A DNA stretch of 39,951 nucleotides from JAVKNF01 sp031537795 (GTDB lineage Bacteria; Pseudomonadota; Alphaproteobacteria; Rickettsiales; Deianiraeaceae). The notes beneath the pieces are model-generated. The model did not search any database, was not told the origin of the DNA, and saw nothing but the letters and a program-made list of their open reading frames with translations. Of this stretch, positions 17,000 to 25,011 are shown piece after piece. The position numbers and the translations under genes are program-made. The stretch lies in NCBI GenBank assembly GCA_031537795.1, contig JAVKNF010000030.1, forward strand, positions 1-39,951, in the 5' to 3' direction. Within the stretch, counting starts at the first letter, position 1, and the number at the start of each line of letters is the position of its first letter.

Positions 17000-18109
17000 A
17001 TGAAGGAATTGTATAATTTTAGAGATCAAAAAATAAAAAACACTCAAAAAGAATTGAATGCTTTTGATTTATTTAATGAATTATTAACAATATTTACTAT
17101 TCAAGAAATTGAAAATCAATTATCGATACATCACGGAACAACAAATAGATGGTTAAAACAAAAAAAAGTTCCTGATAACTATTTTAATGATTTAAACAGA
17201 TTACTTGGCAACAAATATCAAATGAAAAATACATATAGACAAAAAGACCAATTTTATACAACAAAAGAAATTTCGGAGTATTGCTATAATAAAACATTAA
17301 AAATATTAACAAATTTACAAATAGATTATAGCGATTATTTTTTTATAGAACCAAGTGCTGGTTGTTGCAATTTTTATAATATGTTGCCAAAAAATAAAAG
17401 AATTGGAGTTGATATAGAGCCAAAAGGGGAACTTGCAAATGAATTAATTTGTAGTAATTATTTAGATTATTTACCGGAAAAAAATAAAAAATATATTGTA
17501 ATAGGCAACCCGCCTTTTGGATTAAGAGGCAATCTTGCATTAAGATTTATAAACCATTCTAATAAATTTGCAGATGTTGTTGCTTTTATTTTACCGCCAC
17601 TATTTGATAGTACCGGCAAAGGAGTCCCAATGAAAAGAATTGACAGCTATAAATTAGCACATAGTGAAAAGTTACCGCTAAATTCTTTTGAATATCCTGA
17701 TGGCACAAAAATTGATATTGCAACTATTTTTCAAATATGGATTAAAATAAAAACAGAAAATATTAAATTGGATATTAAAAAAACTTGTAAATCAATTATA
17801 AAAGTTTATTCTTTGTCTGATGGTGGAACACCAAGTAGCACAAGAAATAAAAATATGCTTGATAAATGCGATGTATATTTACCTTCAACTTGTTTTAGTG
17901 GAATGAAAGCATATGATTCTTTTGCTGAATTGCCAAATAAAAGAGGATACGGCATTGTTCTTTTACAAAATAAAGATCTGTTGAGAGGTAAGTTTTTTAA
18001 TGTTATTAATTGGAACGAAGTTGCATTTTTATCAACTAATAGTGCGGTAAATTTGCGAACCGATTTAATTGAAAATGAAGTAACCAAAATGGGTTTTTAT
18101 GATAAATGA
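17000..18109 (+). CDS. DNA adenine-type methyltransferase with N-terminal HTH (restriction-modification)
   Basis: A 369-residue N6-adenine-type methyltransferase. Residues 33-53 (IQEIENQLSIHHGTTNRWLKQ) form a helix-turn-helix. Motif I is EPSAG at 117-121 with the acidic GVDIEP at 136-141, and motif IV, the catalytic loop, is NPPFG at 170-174. The order I then IV is the gamma class layout. The rest, with a predicted target recognition region, is not recognised in detail. It overlaps the following gene by 11 bases, so the two are translated together; the HTH suggests that it also regulates its own operon, as several restriction-modification methyltransferases do. It is the first gene of an island bounded by tRNA-Tyr. 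Confidence 0.82.
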   Translation: MKELYNFRDQKIKNTQKELNAFDLFNELLTIFTIQEIENQLSIHHGTTNRWLKQKKVPDNYFNDLNRLLGNKYQMKNTYRQKDQFYTTKEISEYCYNKTLKILTNLQIDYSDYFFIEPSAGCCNFYNMLPKNKRIGVDIEPKGELANELICSNYLDYLPEKNKKYIVIGNPPFGLRGNLALRFINHSNKFADVVAFILPPLFDSTGKGVPMKRIDSYKLAHSEKLPLNSFEYPDGTKIDIATIFQIWIKIKTENIKLDIKKTCKSIIKVYSLSDGGTPSSTRNKNMLDKCDVYLPSTCFSGMKAYDSFAELPNKRGYGIVLLQNKDLLRGKFFNVINWNEVAFLSTNSAVNLRTDLIENEVTKMGFYDK

Positions 18110-18656
18110 TATTGATAATATTGCTGTGCCAATTTTAAAGCAAGTTTTAAAAGAAGCACAAGATGAATGGATTGACCCAGATAGCAAATATAAAGAATAT
18201 AGAAATTTACAAATTGATAAAAGGGGTAGCTTTGGTGAAAGATTTTTTGCACAAACATTGTCTCAAATATATTTTAGAAGATTAAAAATAGAATATAACG
18301 ATGGAGACCAAGGCGATTGGGATTTAAAATTTAACGATATTAAGTTTGAAGTAAAAACATCTTCTATTACAGTTAAAAGTAAAACTTTTCAAAATGAAAG
18401 CATAAAAGAAGATGGAGATTATGCTGGTATATTGTTTTTATGTGTAAAGCCAAATCAGTTGTTTATTAAATTTGCATTAAAATCACAAATTCCATTTGAA
18501 AAATTGCATAATAGAAAACAAGCTGGCACTGGCTCGGGTTATAAATGGGATTTTAAAGAAAAGCATTTAATTGAAGTCAAAAATCTTGATGATATTAAAC
18601 AAGAATTTGAAAAACATTTTAAATTTCTTTTAAATAAAAGTAAAGAATATGTTTGA
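18099..18656 (+). CDS. Putative type II restriction endonuclease (PD-(D/E)XK fold)
   Basis: A 185-residue protein with a nuclease-like core: RGSFGERFFAQTL at 42-54 (a conserved Glu in an opening helix), GDWDLKF at 72-78 and KFEVKTSS at 82-89. Asp75 followed by Glu84-x-Lys86 fits the PD-(D/E)XK metal site seen in many restriction enzymes. It starts inside the end of the methyltransferase gene (11-base overlap), the arrangement expected of a cognate pair. The recognition sequence cannot be told. Hydrophobic patches are those of a soluble protein; there is no signal peptide. The call rests on the motif and on context, since I do not recognise a specific named family. Confidence 0.68.
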   Translation: MINDIDNIAVPILKQVLKEAQDEWIDPDSKYKEYRNLQIDKRGSFGERFFAQTLSQIYFRRLKIEYNDGDQGDWDLKFNDIKFEVKTSSITVKSKTFQNESIKEDGDYAGILFLCVKPNQLFIKFALKSQIPFEKLHNRKQAGTGSGYKWDFKEKHLIEVKNLDDIKQEFEKHFKFLLNKSKEYV

Positions 18657-18686
18657 TTTTTATAAAGGAATTAATATCAATCTTTT

Positions 18687-20225
18687 ATGATTAATCAATT
18701 ACTGTACGGAGATAACTTAGAAGTAATGAAAAAACTACCTTCTGAAAGTTTTGATTTAATTTATTTAGACCCGCCTTTTAATTCAAACAGAAATTACAAT
18801 TTTTTATATTCTCAAGCAACTGGATTGCCTTTGCCTGAAGAAGCTGAAGCTTTTTGTGATGCTTGGAACTGGGATGCAGAAAAAGCAAAACTTCTTGCGG
18901 AAAGTGAAGAAAGTTTAATACACGGAGGTTTTGACGATGAATTTATAAGTTTTTGGAAAAATTGGATTAATACATTGGAGAAAAGTGACAAGAAATTATT
19001 AGCTTATATGGTATTTATGATGCCGAGATTAGTTGAAATGAAACGTCTTCTAAGAAGAACAGGGTCAATCTATTTACATTGTGACCCAACAGCAAGCCAT
19101 TATTTAAAAATATTACTAGATGCTATTTTTGGCAGAAAAAACTTCAGAAATGAGATTGTGTGGTGTTATAAAAAATGGGCAACTGCAAAGAAACATTTTT
19201 GTAGAAATCATGATGTAGTTTTTTGTTATGCAAAAAATAAAGATCTAAATTTTTTTAACATTATATATCAGAATAGAGCTGAATCCACAATGAAAAGATT
19301 TGGTAATAAAACAATACATTCTGGTGCGAAAGATGAAAAAGGTAAAAGAGTACCTTCAATAACTTTAAATGAAGATTCTGTTGGAGTTAAAATGGGAGAT
19401 TGGTGGGAAATACCAATCATAGCTCCTTCTTCCAAAGAACGCCTAGGTTACCCAACTCAAAAGCCTTTAGCACTTTTAGACAGAATTATTAAAGCGTCTT
19501 GCCCTGAAAATGGAGTAATTTTTGACCCATTTTGCGGTTGCGGAACTACTGTAATTTCAGCTCAAAATAACAAAAGAAATTGGATTGGTATTGATATTTG
19601 TATGCTTGCAGTAAACTCAATGGAGGTAAGGCTTAAGGGGTTATTTCCAAATTTAGAAAAAGGTAAAGATTACAGAATTGACGGCATTCCTACAAATGCA
19701 GAACAGGCAATTATTTTAGCAAGAAGTAGCAATAAAACTCAAAACGAAGGTAGGTATCAATTTCAATACTGGGCCATTGAAAAAGTTGGTGGTTTTGCTT
19801 CAACTAAAAAATCTTCCGACGGAGGAATTGACGGCTCAATTTATTTTTATAAGGATGCAGAAAGTAGAAGTTTAGGTAAAATGATTATTTCTGTTAAAAG
19901 TGATAAAGATTTAAAAATTTCTTATATAAGAGATCTTGTTGGAACTTTATCAAATGATAAGGGAGCAGAAATGGCAGGTTTAATTTGCATAGATGAACCA
20001 ACTGAAGGAATGAAGCAAGAAGTTTTAAAAGCAGGTTTTTATGAACAGAAATTTATGGAAAGCAAACAATTTTTTCAAAAAATACAATTATTAACAATTA
20101 AGGATATTTTTGAAGGTAAAAAATTTCAAACCCCTTTTCAAGTTGAAAAGAAAATTGCAAGACATTCAGAAAACAAACCAAAAAAAGAAAAAAACAAGGA
20201 ATTTCTTTTTGAGAATTTTAAATAA
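18687..20225 (+). CDS. DNA methyltransferase fused to a restriction endonuclease-like domain
   Basis: A 512-residue two-part protein. Residues 1-320 are a beta-class DNA methyltransferase: motif IV LIYLDPPFNSNRNYN at 24-38, the conserved YPTQKP at 255-260, and motif I FDPFCGCGTT at 279-288 followed by GIDI at 301-304. Residues about 345-460 resemble an Mrr-like PD-(D/E)XK nuclease: YQFQYWAIEKVGGF, then DGGIDG at 378-383 and IISVKSDK at 400-407, where the metal-binding Asp and the Lys are in place and Ser stands where Glu or Gln is usual. A Lys-rich tail ends the protein. It lies 30 bases after the endonuclease candidate on the same strand. It may be a stand-alone restriction-modification enzyme or a second methyltransferase of the same system. 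Confidence 0.8.
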   Translation: MINQLLYGDNLEVMKKLPSESFDLIYLDPPFNSNRNYNFLYSQATGLPLPEEAEAFCDAWNWDAEKAKLLAESEESLIHGGFDDEFISFWKNWINTLEKSDKKLLAYMVFMMPRLVEMKRLLRRTGSIYLHCDPTASHYLKILLDAIFGRKNFRNEIVWCYKKWATAKKHFCRNHDVVFCYAKNKDLNFFNIIYQNRAESTMKRFGNKTIHSGAKDEKGKRVPSITLNEDSVGVKMGDWWEIPIIAPSSKERLGYPTQKPLALLDRIIKASCPENGVIFDPFCGCGTTVISAQNNKRNWIGIDICMLAVNSMEVRLKGLFPNLEKGKDYRIDGIPTNAEQAIILARSSNKTQNEGRYQFQYWAIEKVGGFASTKKSSDGGIDGSIYFYKDAESRSLGKMIISVKSDKDLKISYIRDLVGTLSNDKGAEMAGLICIDEPTEGMKQEVLKAGFYEQKFMESKQFFQKIQLLTIKDIFEGKKFQTPFQVEKKIARHSENKPKKEKNKEFLFENFK

Positions 20226-20261
20226 TCTAAATAGAAAATAATAAATTAATTCTAATTAAGC

Positions 20262-20738
20262 TCATTTATAAATTTTAATAATCTTTAAAGACTTTTCAGA
20301 GCCGTTAGGCATTTCTATATCAACCCATTCATTCATTTTTCTCCCTATTAAAGCCCTTCCAATTGGAGATGTGATTGATATTCTTTTATTTTTGATATCC
20401 GATTCGTATTCTCCGACTATATGAAAATGTTCGGTACGTCCTTCTTCGTGCTCTATGTGAACTTTTAAACCAAATTTTACAATTTCGAACGATGTAATTG
20501 TTTCTGTGTCTATAATTTTTGCTTTTGAAATTACCTGATCTAATACTCTAACTCTTCTATCAATTTCAATTTGAGCCTGTTTAGCGGCTATATAACCTCC
20601 ATTCTCTCTTAAATCTCCTAAAGCTCTAGCTGCTACTAATTCTTCTAAATTTTTGGCTCTTCTTTCTAGGAGTTCTTTCGATTCATTTTTAGCTTTTTCT
20701 ATACCCTCTTTCGTTATGTAAAAAGATAACTCTGACAT
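20262..20738 (-). CDS. greA: Transcription elongation factor GreA
   Basis: A 158-residue factor (normal length) that enters the RNA polymerase secondary channel and helps cut backtracked RNA. The N-terminal coiled coil (1-75) starts YITKEGIEKAKNESKELLERR and carries at its tip GDLRENGGYIAAKQAQ, with the two functional acids of the family motif GDLSENAEYHAAK kept. The C-terminal FKBP-like domain ends in SITSPIGRALIGRKMNEWVDI (family SxxSPIGRALLGKxxGDxVxV). The gene follows rpmE by 3 bases; the two form a small operon convergent with the restriction island. Confidence 0.97.
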   Translation of the reverse strand: MSELSFYITKEGIEKAKNESKELLERRAKNLEELVAARALGDLRENGGYIAAKQAQIEIDRRVRVLDQVISKAKIIDTETITSFEIVKFGLKVHIEHEEGRTEHFHIVGEYESDIKNKRISITSPIGRALIGRKMNEWVDIEMPNGSEKSLKIIKIYK

Positions 20739-20741
20739 TTT

Positions 20742-20972
20742 CTATTTCTTTTTTTCCAAAGAAGAAATTCTGTCTTGGAATTTTCTAACATTTCTGTTTA
20801 AAGAATCTTCTATATTAGCTCTTTTTCCTGTCCAAGCTATATGATTTTCTATGGCAACGGGTGTGTGTATTTTATCTGATTTTTTATAAGTTGACATAGT
20901 TTTAAATTCTTTTCCACTTGGAAAAACTATAGATATTTCTTGCATTTCTGGGTGAATATTTTTTTTAGGCAT
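20742..20972 (-). CDS. rpmE: 50S ribosomal protein L31 (cysteine-free form)
   Basis: A 76-residue L31. KKNIHPEMQEISIVFPSGKEFKTMST matches the family start KxxIHPxYHxIxVxxxxGxxFxTRST, and HIAWTGKRANI with a later KFQDR matches HPAWTGxxxxxDxxGRVxKF. It has no cysteines at all, so it is the zinc-free C-minus form found in Alphaproteobacteria. It is the first gene of an operon with greA and has a good upstream promoter. Confidence 0.93.
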   Translation of the reverse strand: MPKKNIHPEMQEISIVFPSGKEFKTMSTYKKSDKIHTPVAIENHIAWTGKRANIEDSLNRNVRKFQDRISSLEKKK

Positions 20973-21006
20973 AATTACTTAATTTAATATATAAAATATA
21001 ACAAAT

Positions 21007-21035
21007 AGATAATATTTATAGAATTTTAAAGTCAA
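21007..21035 (-). promoter_or_regulatory. sigma70-like promoter of rpmE-greA
   Basis: On the minus strand TTGACT (21035-21030) and TTATCT (21012-21007) are 17 bases apart, giving a leader of about 28 bases before the rpmE ATG at 20972. The bases TTGACTTTAA are shared with the rpsO and recA upstream regions. Confidence 0.5.
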
Positions 21036-21043
21036 GATTTTCC

Positions 21044-21070
21044 TTTACAATTATTAATTTAACTTATAAC
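21044..21070 (+). promoter_or_regulatory. Possible promoter of the M16 peptidase gene
   Basis: TTTACA (21044-21049) and TATAAC (21065-21070) with a 15-base spacer, 12 bases before the ATG at 21083. The position favours the longer M16 start because a start site near 21077 leaves only a short leader. The spacer is shorter than ideal. Confidence 0.35.
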
Positions 21071-21082
21071 TGTTTTTATATT

Positions 21083-22456
21083 ATGTTTAATTTAAGTAAA
21101 CGTTCTAAATATCTGCTTATTGTTGTATTTTTATTATTTTGTTTTATTTTTAGAAAAACCTTGAAAGATATTTTATATAATAAATATAATAAAGTTATGA
21201 ATGTAGAAATTTTTAAATTAGAAAATGGGCTTACTGTTGGCTTTGACTTTATGCAAGATGTGCAGACAGTATCTGTTGAATTGTGTGTTAAAACTGGAAG
21301 TTTGAATGAGAACTCTGAAAATAATGGAATATCTCATTTTTTAGAGCATATGGCTTTTAAGGGTACAGAAAAAAGAACTGCATTTCAGATTGCACATGAG
21401 ATTGATATGATAGGAAGTTATATAAATGCTTATACTTCTAAAGATGTAACCTGTTATTATATTAAATCAATTGATAAATATATAGAAAAAGATTTAGATA
21501 TTCTTTCCGATATAATTCAAAATTCTATTTTTGATAAAAAAGAATTAGAAGTTGAAAGAGGTGTTATATTACAAGAACTTGCTGCAAGTTTAGATAGCCC
21601 GGAAGATTTGAATTATAATAACTTTATGGAAAATGCTTTTAAAGATTCAGCCATAGGAAGAACAGTTTTAGGTCCAAAAGAAAATATAGAGAAAATCTCA
21701 AGAGAAGATATTTTAAAATATGTTCACGAAAACTATTACGCAGAAAATATGTTTTTATCGATAGCTGGAAAGTTTGATAAAGTTGAAGTTAAGAGCCTAA
21801 TAACGAAATATTTTAATAATTTGAAATCTAAAAAGATTGAAAGAATAGAGGAAAAATTTCATTTCACTCCGTCTATTTCTGTAAAAGATAAAAGAGATTT
21901 AAAACAAATGCAATATTTAATTGGATTTGAAGCTCCTTCTTATAAAAATCAAAAAGACTGGTATATAATTGACATTTTAAATACAATTTTAGGGTCTGGC
22001 ATGTCTTCAAGATTATTCCAAGAAGTAAGAGAAAAAAGAGGTTTAGTTTATAGCGTATATTCTGGAAGTATGTCATTTCCTGAAAACGGTTTAGTTTATA
22101 TTTATGCTGGGTTAGAACCTGCAAAATTAGATGAATTAAATAAAGTTTTAAAGCAAGAATTGAAGAGAATATCAAAAGATATATCAGATGAAGAAATGGA
22201 AAAGGCAAGAAATCAAGCTTTATCGGATATTGCAATGTCTTCTGAAAGTTCAAAATCTAGGTCCGCAAGATTAGTTTATTCAATGATAAGATACGGAAGA
22301 TATATTTCAAATGAAGAGGTTGTGAAAAATATTGAGTCTGTAACTAAAAAAGAGGTTATGAATATTGCAGAAAAACTTTTTTCTTCTAAGCCGATAATTT
22401 CAATTTTATCTGGAGAGAAAAATGTTAATAAACTAATTGATTTATTAAGAGATTAA
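21083..22456 (+). CDS. M16 family zinc peptidase (mitochondrial processing peptidase-like) with N-terminal membrane anchor
   Basis: A 457-residue inverzincin. HFLEH at 85-89 provides the zinc ligands and catalytic Glu, with the third ligand Glu165 in EVERGVILQE exactly 76 residues on. AFKGTEKRTAFQIAHEIDMIGSYINAYTS and the later GSGMSSRLFQEVREKRGLVYSVYS are typical of the alphaproteobacterial and mitochondrial processing peptidase branch. The family member in Rickettsia starts close to NVEIFKLENGL, here residue 40; the 38 residues before it form a positively charged start and a hydrophobic helix (about 10-24), which would tether the enzyme to the inner membrane. The alternative start is Met39 (21197). 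A promoter-like sequence just before 21083 supports the longer form. Confidence 0.93.
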   Translation: MFNLSKRSKYLLIVVFLLFCFIFRKTLKDILYNKYNKVMNVEIFKLENGLTVGFDFMQDVQTVSVELCVKTGSLNENSENNGISHFLEHMAFKGTEKRTAFQIAHEIDMIGSYINAYTSKDVTCYYIKSIDKYIEKDLDILSDIIQNSIFDKKELEVERGVILQELAASLDSPEDLNYNNFMENAFKDSAIGRTVLGPKENIEKISREDILKYVHENYYAENMFLSIAGKFDKVEVKSLITKYFNNLKSKKIERIEEKFHFTPSISVKDKRDLKQMQYLIGFEAPSYKNQKDWYIIDILNTILGSGMSSRLFQEVREKRGLVYSVYSGSMSFPENGLVYIYAGLEPAKLDELNKVLKQELKRISKDISDEEMEKARNQALSDIAMSSESSKSRSARLVYSMIRYGRYISNEEVVKNIESVTKKEVMNIAEKLFSSKPIISILSGEKNVNKLIDLLRD

Positions 22457-23184
22457 GCATTTATCATCGGTTTTATTGTTCAGATTTATGATTTGTTTGT
22501 TTATTATGAAATCTATTCTTCTTGCAGAATTAATGATGTCTTCTTTAATTTGAATATCTTCTTTTATTGAATTATCAAATATTTCTAATGTTAATTTAAG
22601 AATAAAAGAGTAAGTTTTTTCAGATGAGAAATCTTGTTTAAAATTAGAAAAATTACTTGTACCTATTGAGCTAGAGTCAAGATCTATAGCATTGCCTAGA
22701 ATATCATCGAATAATTTGTGTAGATTCTTCTCTTTATCAAAATCCGATCTGTTTCTTATAGATAATAATATTTGAGAGGATCTATTGCTATCAATAGATC
22801 TATTCTCTTCATTTTGCAGATTGTTGTTTAAATTGATTAAAATTTTACGTATTTGTTCTGCTGCATCCTTATTATTGTATTTTTTTTAAAAGTTTTTACA
22901 ATATTCTTACCTAGAATGATTGAGTCATTATCTTTATATATTTCTTTTTTACACCTCAATAAAATAGATTCCATAATATCTAAATCACTCAAAGAAATAC
23001 TTTCTTTTCCTTTTTTAATTTTATTTATAAATTCTATTTTTTCTGGTGAATTTATAAAGAGATCAATATTTGTATCTTGTAAAAAAGACTCAAATTCATT
23101 TAATAGCTCTCTGTTATTATCTAATATCATTATATTTGTTTTCAATATTAAAGGATTTAAAGATAGATTGTTTTTAGGTTCCAT
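22445..23184 (-). pseudogene. Unknown protein gene split by a frameshift in a T8/A8 run
   Basis: Two minus-strand frames make one gene if a single base is added in the homopolymer at 22880-22887. The first frame (23184 down to 22837) encodes 115 residues, ending soon after the run. The second frame runs open from the run down to a stop at 22445, about 140 codons with no stop in a very A+T-rich region. Joined, they would give a 246-residue soluble, Asn/Lys/Ile-rich, mostly helical protein (for example EQIRKILINLNNNL just after the junction). No family recognised and no signal peptide or membrane helix. The end overlaps the M16 stop by 12 bases, convergently. It may be a real pseudogene or may still be made by polymerase slippage on the A8 run. 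Confidence 0.6.
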
Positions 23185-23270
23185 AAAAAATATAACAGAA
23201 TAAAAAATAGATGCAAGAGAATTTAGTTGTTTGTAGATTTTTAATTTTTAATTAATTTATGGTTTGTATC

Positions 23271-23299
23271 TTGACTTTAAATTTTTTTGTTATGAATGT
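23271..23299 (+). promoter_or_regulatory. Possible recA promoter
   Basis: TTGACT at 23271-23276 with -10 candidates TATGAA (23291, spacer 14) or AATGTT (23294, spacer 17). Either would put the transcription start at about 23303-23306, beyond the first ATG (23296) and at the second (23305). No LexA-type palindrome is evident. Confidence 0.35.
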
Positions 23300-23304
23300 T
23301 TTTT

Positions 23305-24375
23305 ATGTCTGAAGAGCAAAAAAAAGAGAGAAAAAGTATATTAGATTCTGTATTAAAAAATATAGAAAAACAATTCGGGAAAGGTTCTATTATGAGAATG
23401 GGGGAACTGGGTCACGTTCCAGTTGAGTCTATTTCTACTGGTTCATTATCTGTTGATATAGCAATCGGTATAGGAGGTCTTCCAAAAGGTAGAATTATTG
23501 AAATATTTGGCCCTGAAAGTTCTGGCAAAACTACACTTTCTTTAAGTTGCATTGCATCTTGTCAAAGAGGAGGAGGTACATGTGCTTTTATAGATGCAGA
23601 GCATGCACTTGACCCAATTTACGCTAAAAAATTAGGAGTTGATATACAAAATTTGATAATCTCACAACCAGATAACGGAGAACAGGCATTAGAAATAGTT
23701 GATAGTCTTGCTAATTCAGGTAGTGTTGATATGATTATTGTAGACTCTGTTGCGGCGTTAGTTCCAAAAAAAGAAATTGACGGAGATATGGGAGATAATC
23801 ATTTAGGAACTCAAGCTAGATTAATGAGCCAAGCATTGAGAAAATTATCTGTGGCAGCTTCTAGGTCAAATTGTATTATAATCTTTATTAATCAAATTAG
23901 AATGAAAATTGGAGTAATGTTTGGCTCACCTGAAACAACAACCGGCGGTAATGCTTTAAAGTTTTTTTCTTCTGTAAGAATTGATATTAGACGAGTTGAG
24001 ACAATAAAAAAAGGAGAAGTTGCAATAGGAAACAAAACAAAAGTCAAGATTGTTAAAAATAAAGTTTCTTCACCTTTTACTATAGCAGAATTTGATATAA
24101 TTTTCGGCGAAGGTATTAATAAAACGGGAGAAATTGTGACTATGGCAAGTAAACTTGGAATTATAGAGAAATCTGGCTCTTGGTATTCTTATAAAGGAGA
24201 GAGAATTTCTCAAGGTATAGATAACTGTAAAGAATATTTAAAAAGTAATCCAAAAATTGCAACAGAACTTGAGGCAGAAATTAAAAGTAAAATATCAGAG
24301 AAACCTGAAATAATATTAACAGCATCTTCTGAAGATTCTGAAATATCAGAAAAAGATGAGGAATCGAAAGATTAA
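23305..24375 (+). CDS. recA: Recombinase RecA
   Basis: The ATP-dependent strand-exchange protein of homologous recombination, 356 residues from the chosen start. The N-terminal helix ILDSVLKNIEKQFGKGSIMRMG, the Walker A motif GPESSGKT (69-76), the MIIVDSVAALVPKKEIDG stretch (Walker B plus loop), loop L1 with MGDNHLGTQARLMSQALRKL, and the loop 2 region GNALKFFSSVRIDIRR are all in place. The C-terminal tail is acidic (SSEDSEISEKDEESKD), as usual. An ATG three codons upstream (23296) gives a longer MFF start but lies inside the likely promoter, so 23305 is preferred. It is followed by gmk after 9 bases. Confidence 0.98.
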   Translation: MSEEQKKERKSILDSVLKNIEKQFGKGSIMRMGELGHVPVESISTGSLSVDIAIGIGGLPKGRIIEIFGPESSGKTTLSLSCIASCQRGGGTCAFIDAEHALDPIYAKKLGVDIQNLIISQPDNGEQALEIVDSLANSGSVDMIIVDSVAALVPKKEIDGDMGDNHLGTQARLMSQALRKLSVAASRSNCIIIFINQIRMKIGVMFGSPETTTGGNALKFFSSVRIDIRRVETIKKGEVAIGNKTKVKIVKNKVSSPFTIAEFDIIFGEGINKTGEIVTMASKLGIIEKSGSWYSYKGERISQGIDNCKEYLKSNPKIATELEAEIKSKISEKPEIILTASSEDSEISEKDEESKD

Positions 24376-24384
24376 AAAAGATTT

Positions 24385-25011
24385 ATGCATATAGGAAATT
24401 CTTCTTCTGAAAATTTTTTCTTTATAATTTCAGCTCCATCTGGTGCTGGGAAGACAACGGTTTGTAACTTTTTAAAAGAAAGATTTTGCGATGAATTAAA
24501 ATTATCTATTTCTTGCACCACAAGACAGCCAAGAAATGGAGAGATTGACGGATTACATTATTTTTTCAAAACAGAAGCTGAATTTCTTGAAATGAAAAAT
24601 AAAAATATGTTTATAGAGACAGCGAAAGTCTTTGATAAATATTACGGAACTCCTGTTGAATTTGTGAATAATAATTTAAATGAAAACAACAACATTCTTT
24701 TTGAAGTAGATTGGCAAGGGAAAGAATCTATAGAGAATTTTAAAGAATATAATTCTGTCTCTGTTTTTATTACTACATCTTCTTTTCAGGTTTTGCAAGA
24801 AAGATTAATTAAGAGAGGTGATAATTTAGAAAGTATAAGAAGAAGAAGTGAATTTTTCCAAGAAACAATTGAAAAAGCAAATAGCTATGATTATGTTATA
24901 ATTAATGAAAATCTAGAAAAAACATTAAGAGAAGTTGAGAATATATACAGAACAAGTTGTGTTTATTCCAAGAAAAATAACAGATTAAATAGAATCCAGA
25001 CAACGATATGA
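24385..25011 (+). CDS. gmk: Guanylate kinase
   Basis: Phosphorylates GMP to GDP with ATP in the cytosol, 208 residues (normal length). The P-loop APSGAGKTT is at 17-25. The GMP-binding segment SISCTTRQPRNGEIDGLHYFF (with conserved Ser, Arg and Tyr) and ETAKVFDKYYGTP follow, then LFEVDWQGKESI (family LDIDWQGAxQI), the lid ERLIKRGDNLESIRRR and YDYVIINENL. All key positions look intact, so this is the likely housekeeping enzyme. It ends in an ATGA overlap with a second guanylate-kinase-like gene. Confidence 0.95.
   Translation: MHIGNSSSENFFFIISAPSGAGKTTVCNFLKERFCDELKLSISCTTRQPRNGEIDGLHYFFKTEAEFLEMKNKNMFIETAKVFDKYYGTPVEFVNNNLNENNNILFEVDWQGKESIENFKEYNSVSVFITTSSFQVLQERLIKRGDNLESIRRRSEFFQETIEKANSYDYVIINENLEKTLREVENIYRTSCVYSKKNNRLNRIQTTI

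Noticed and set aside
22457..22836. Gap as an intergenic region between the M16 gene and the 115-residue frame
   Set aside because: It contains about 130 uninterrupted codons that join the upstream frame after a one-base change, so it is treated as part of a frameshifted gene.
23296..23304. Upstream ATG for recA (adds Met-Phe-Phe)
   Set aside because: It lies within the likely promoter -10 region, and the second ATG fits the usual RecA N-terminus.
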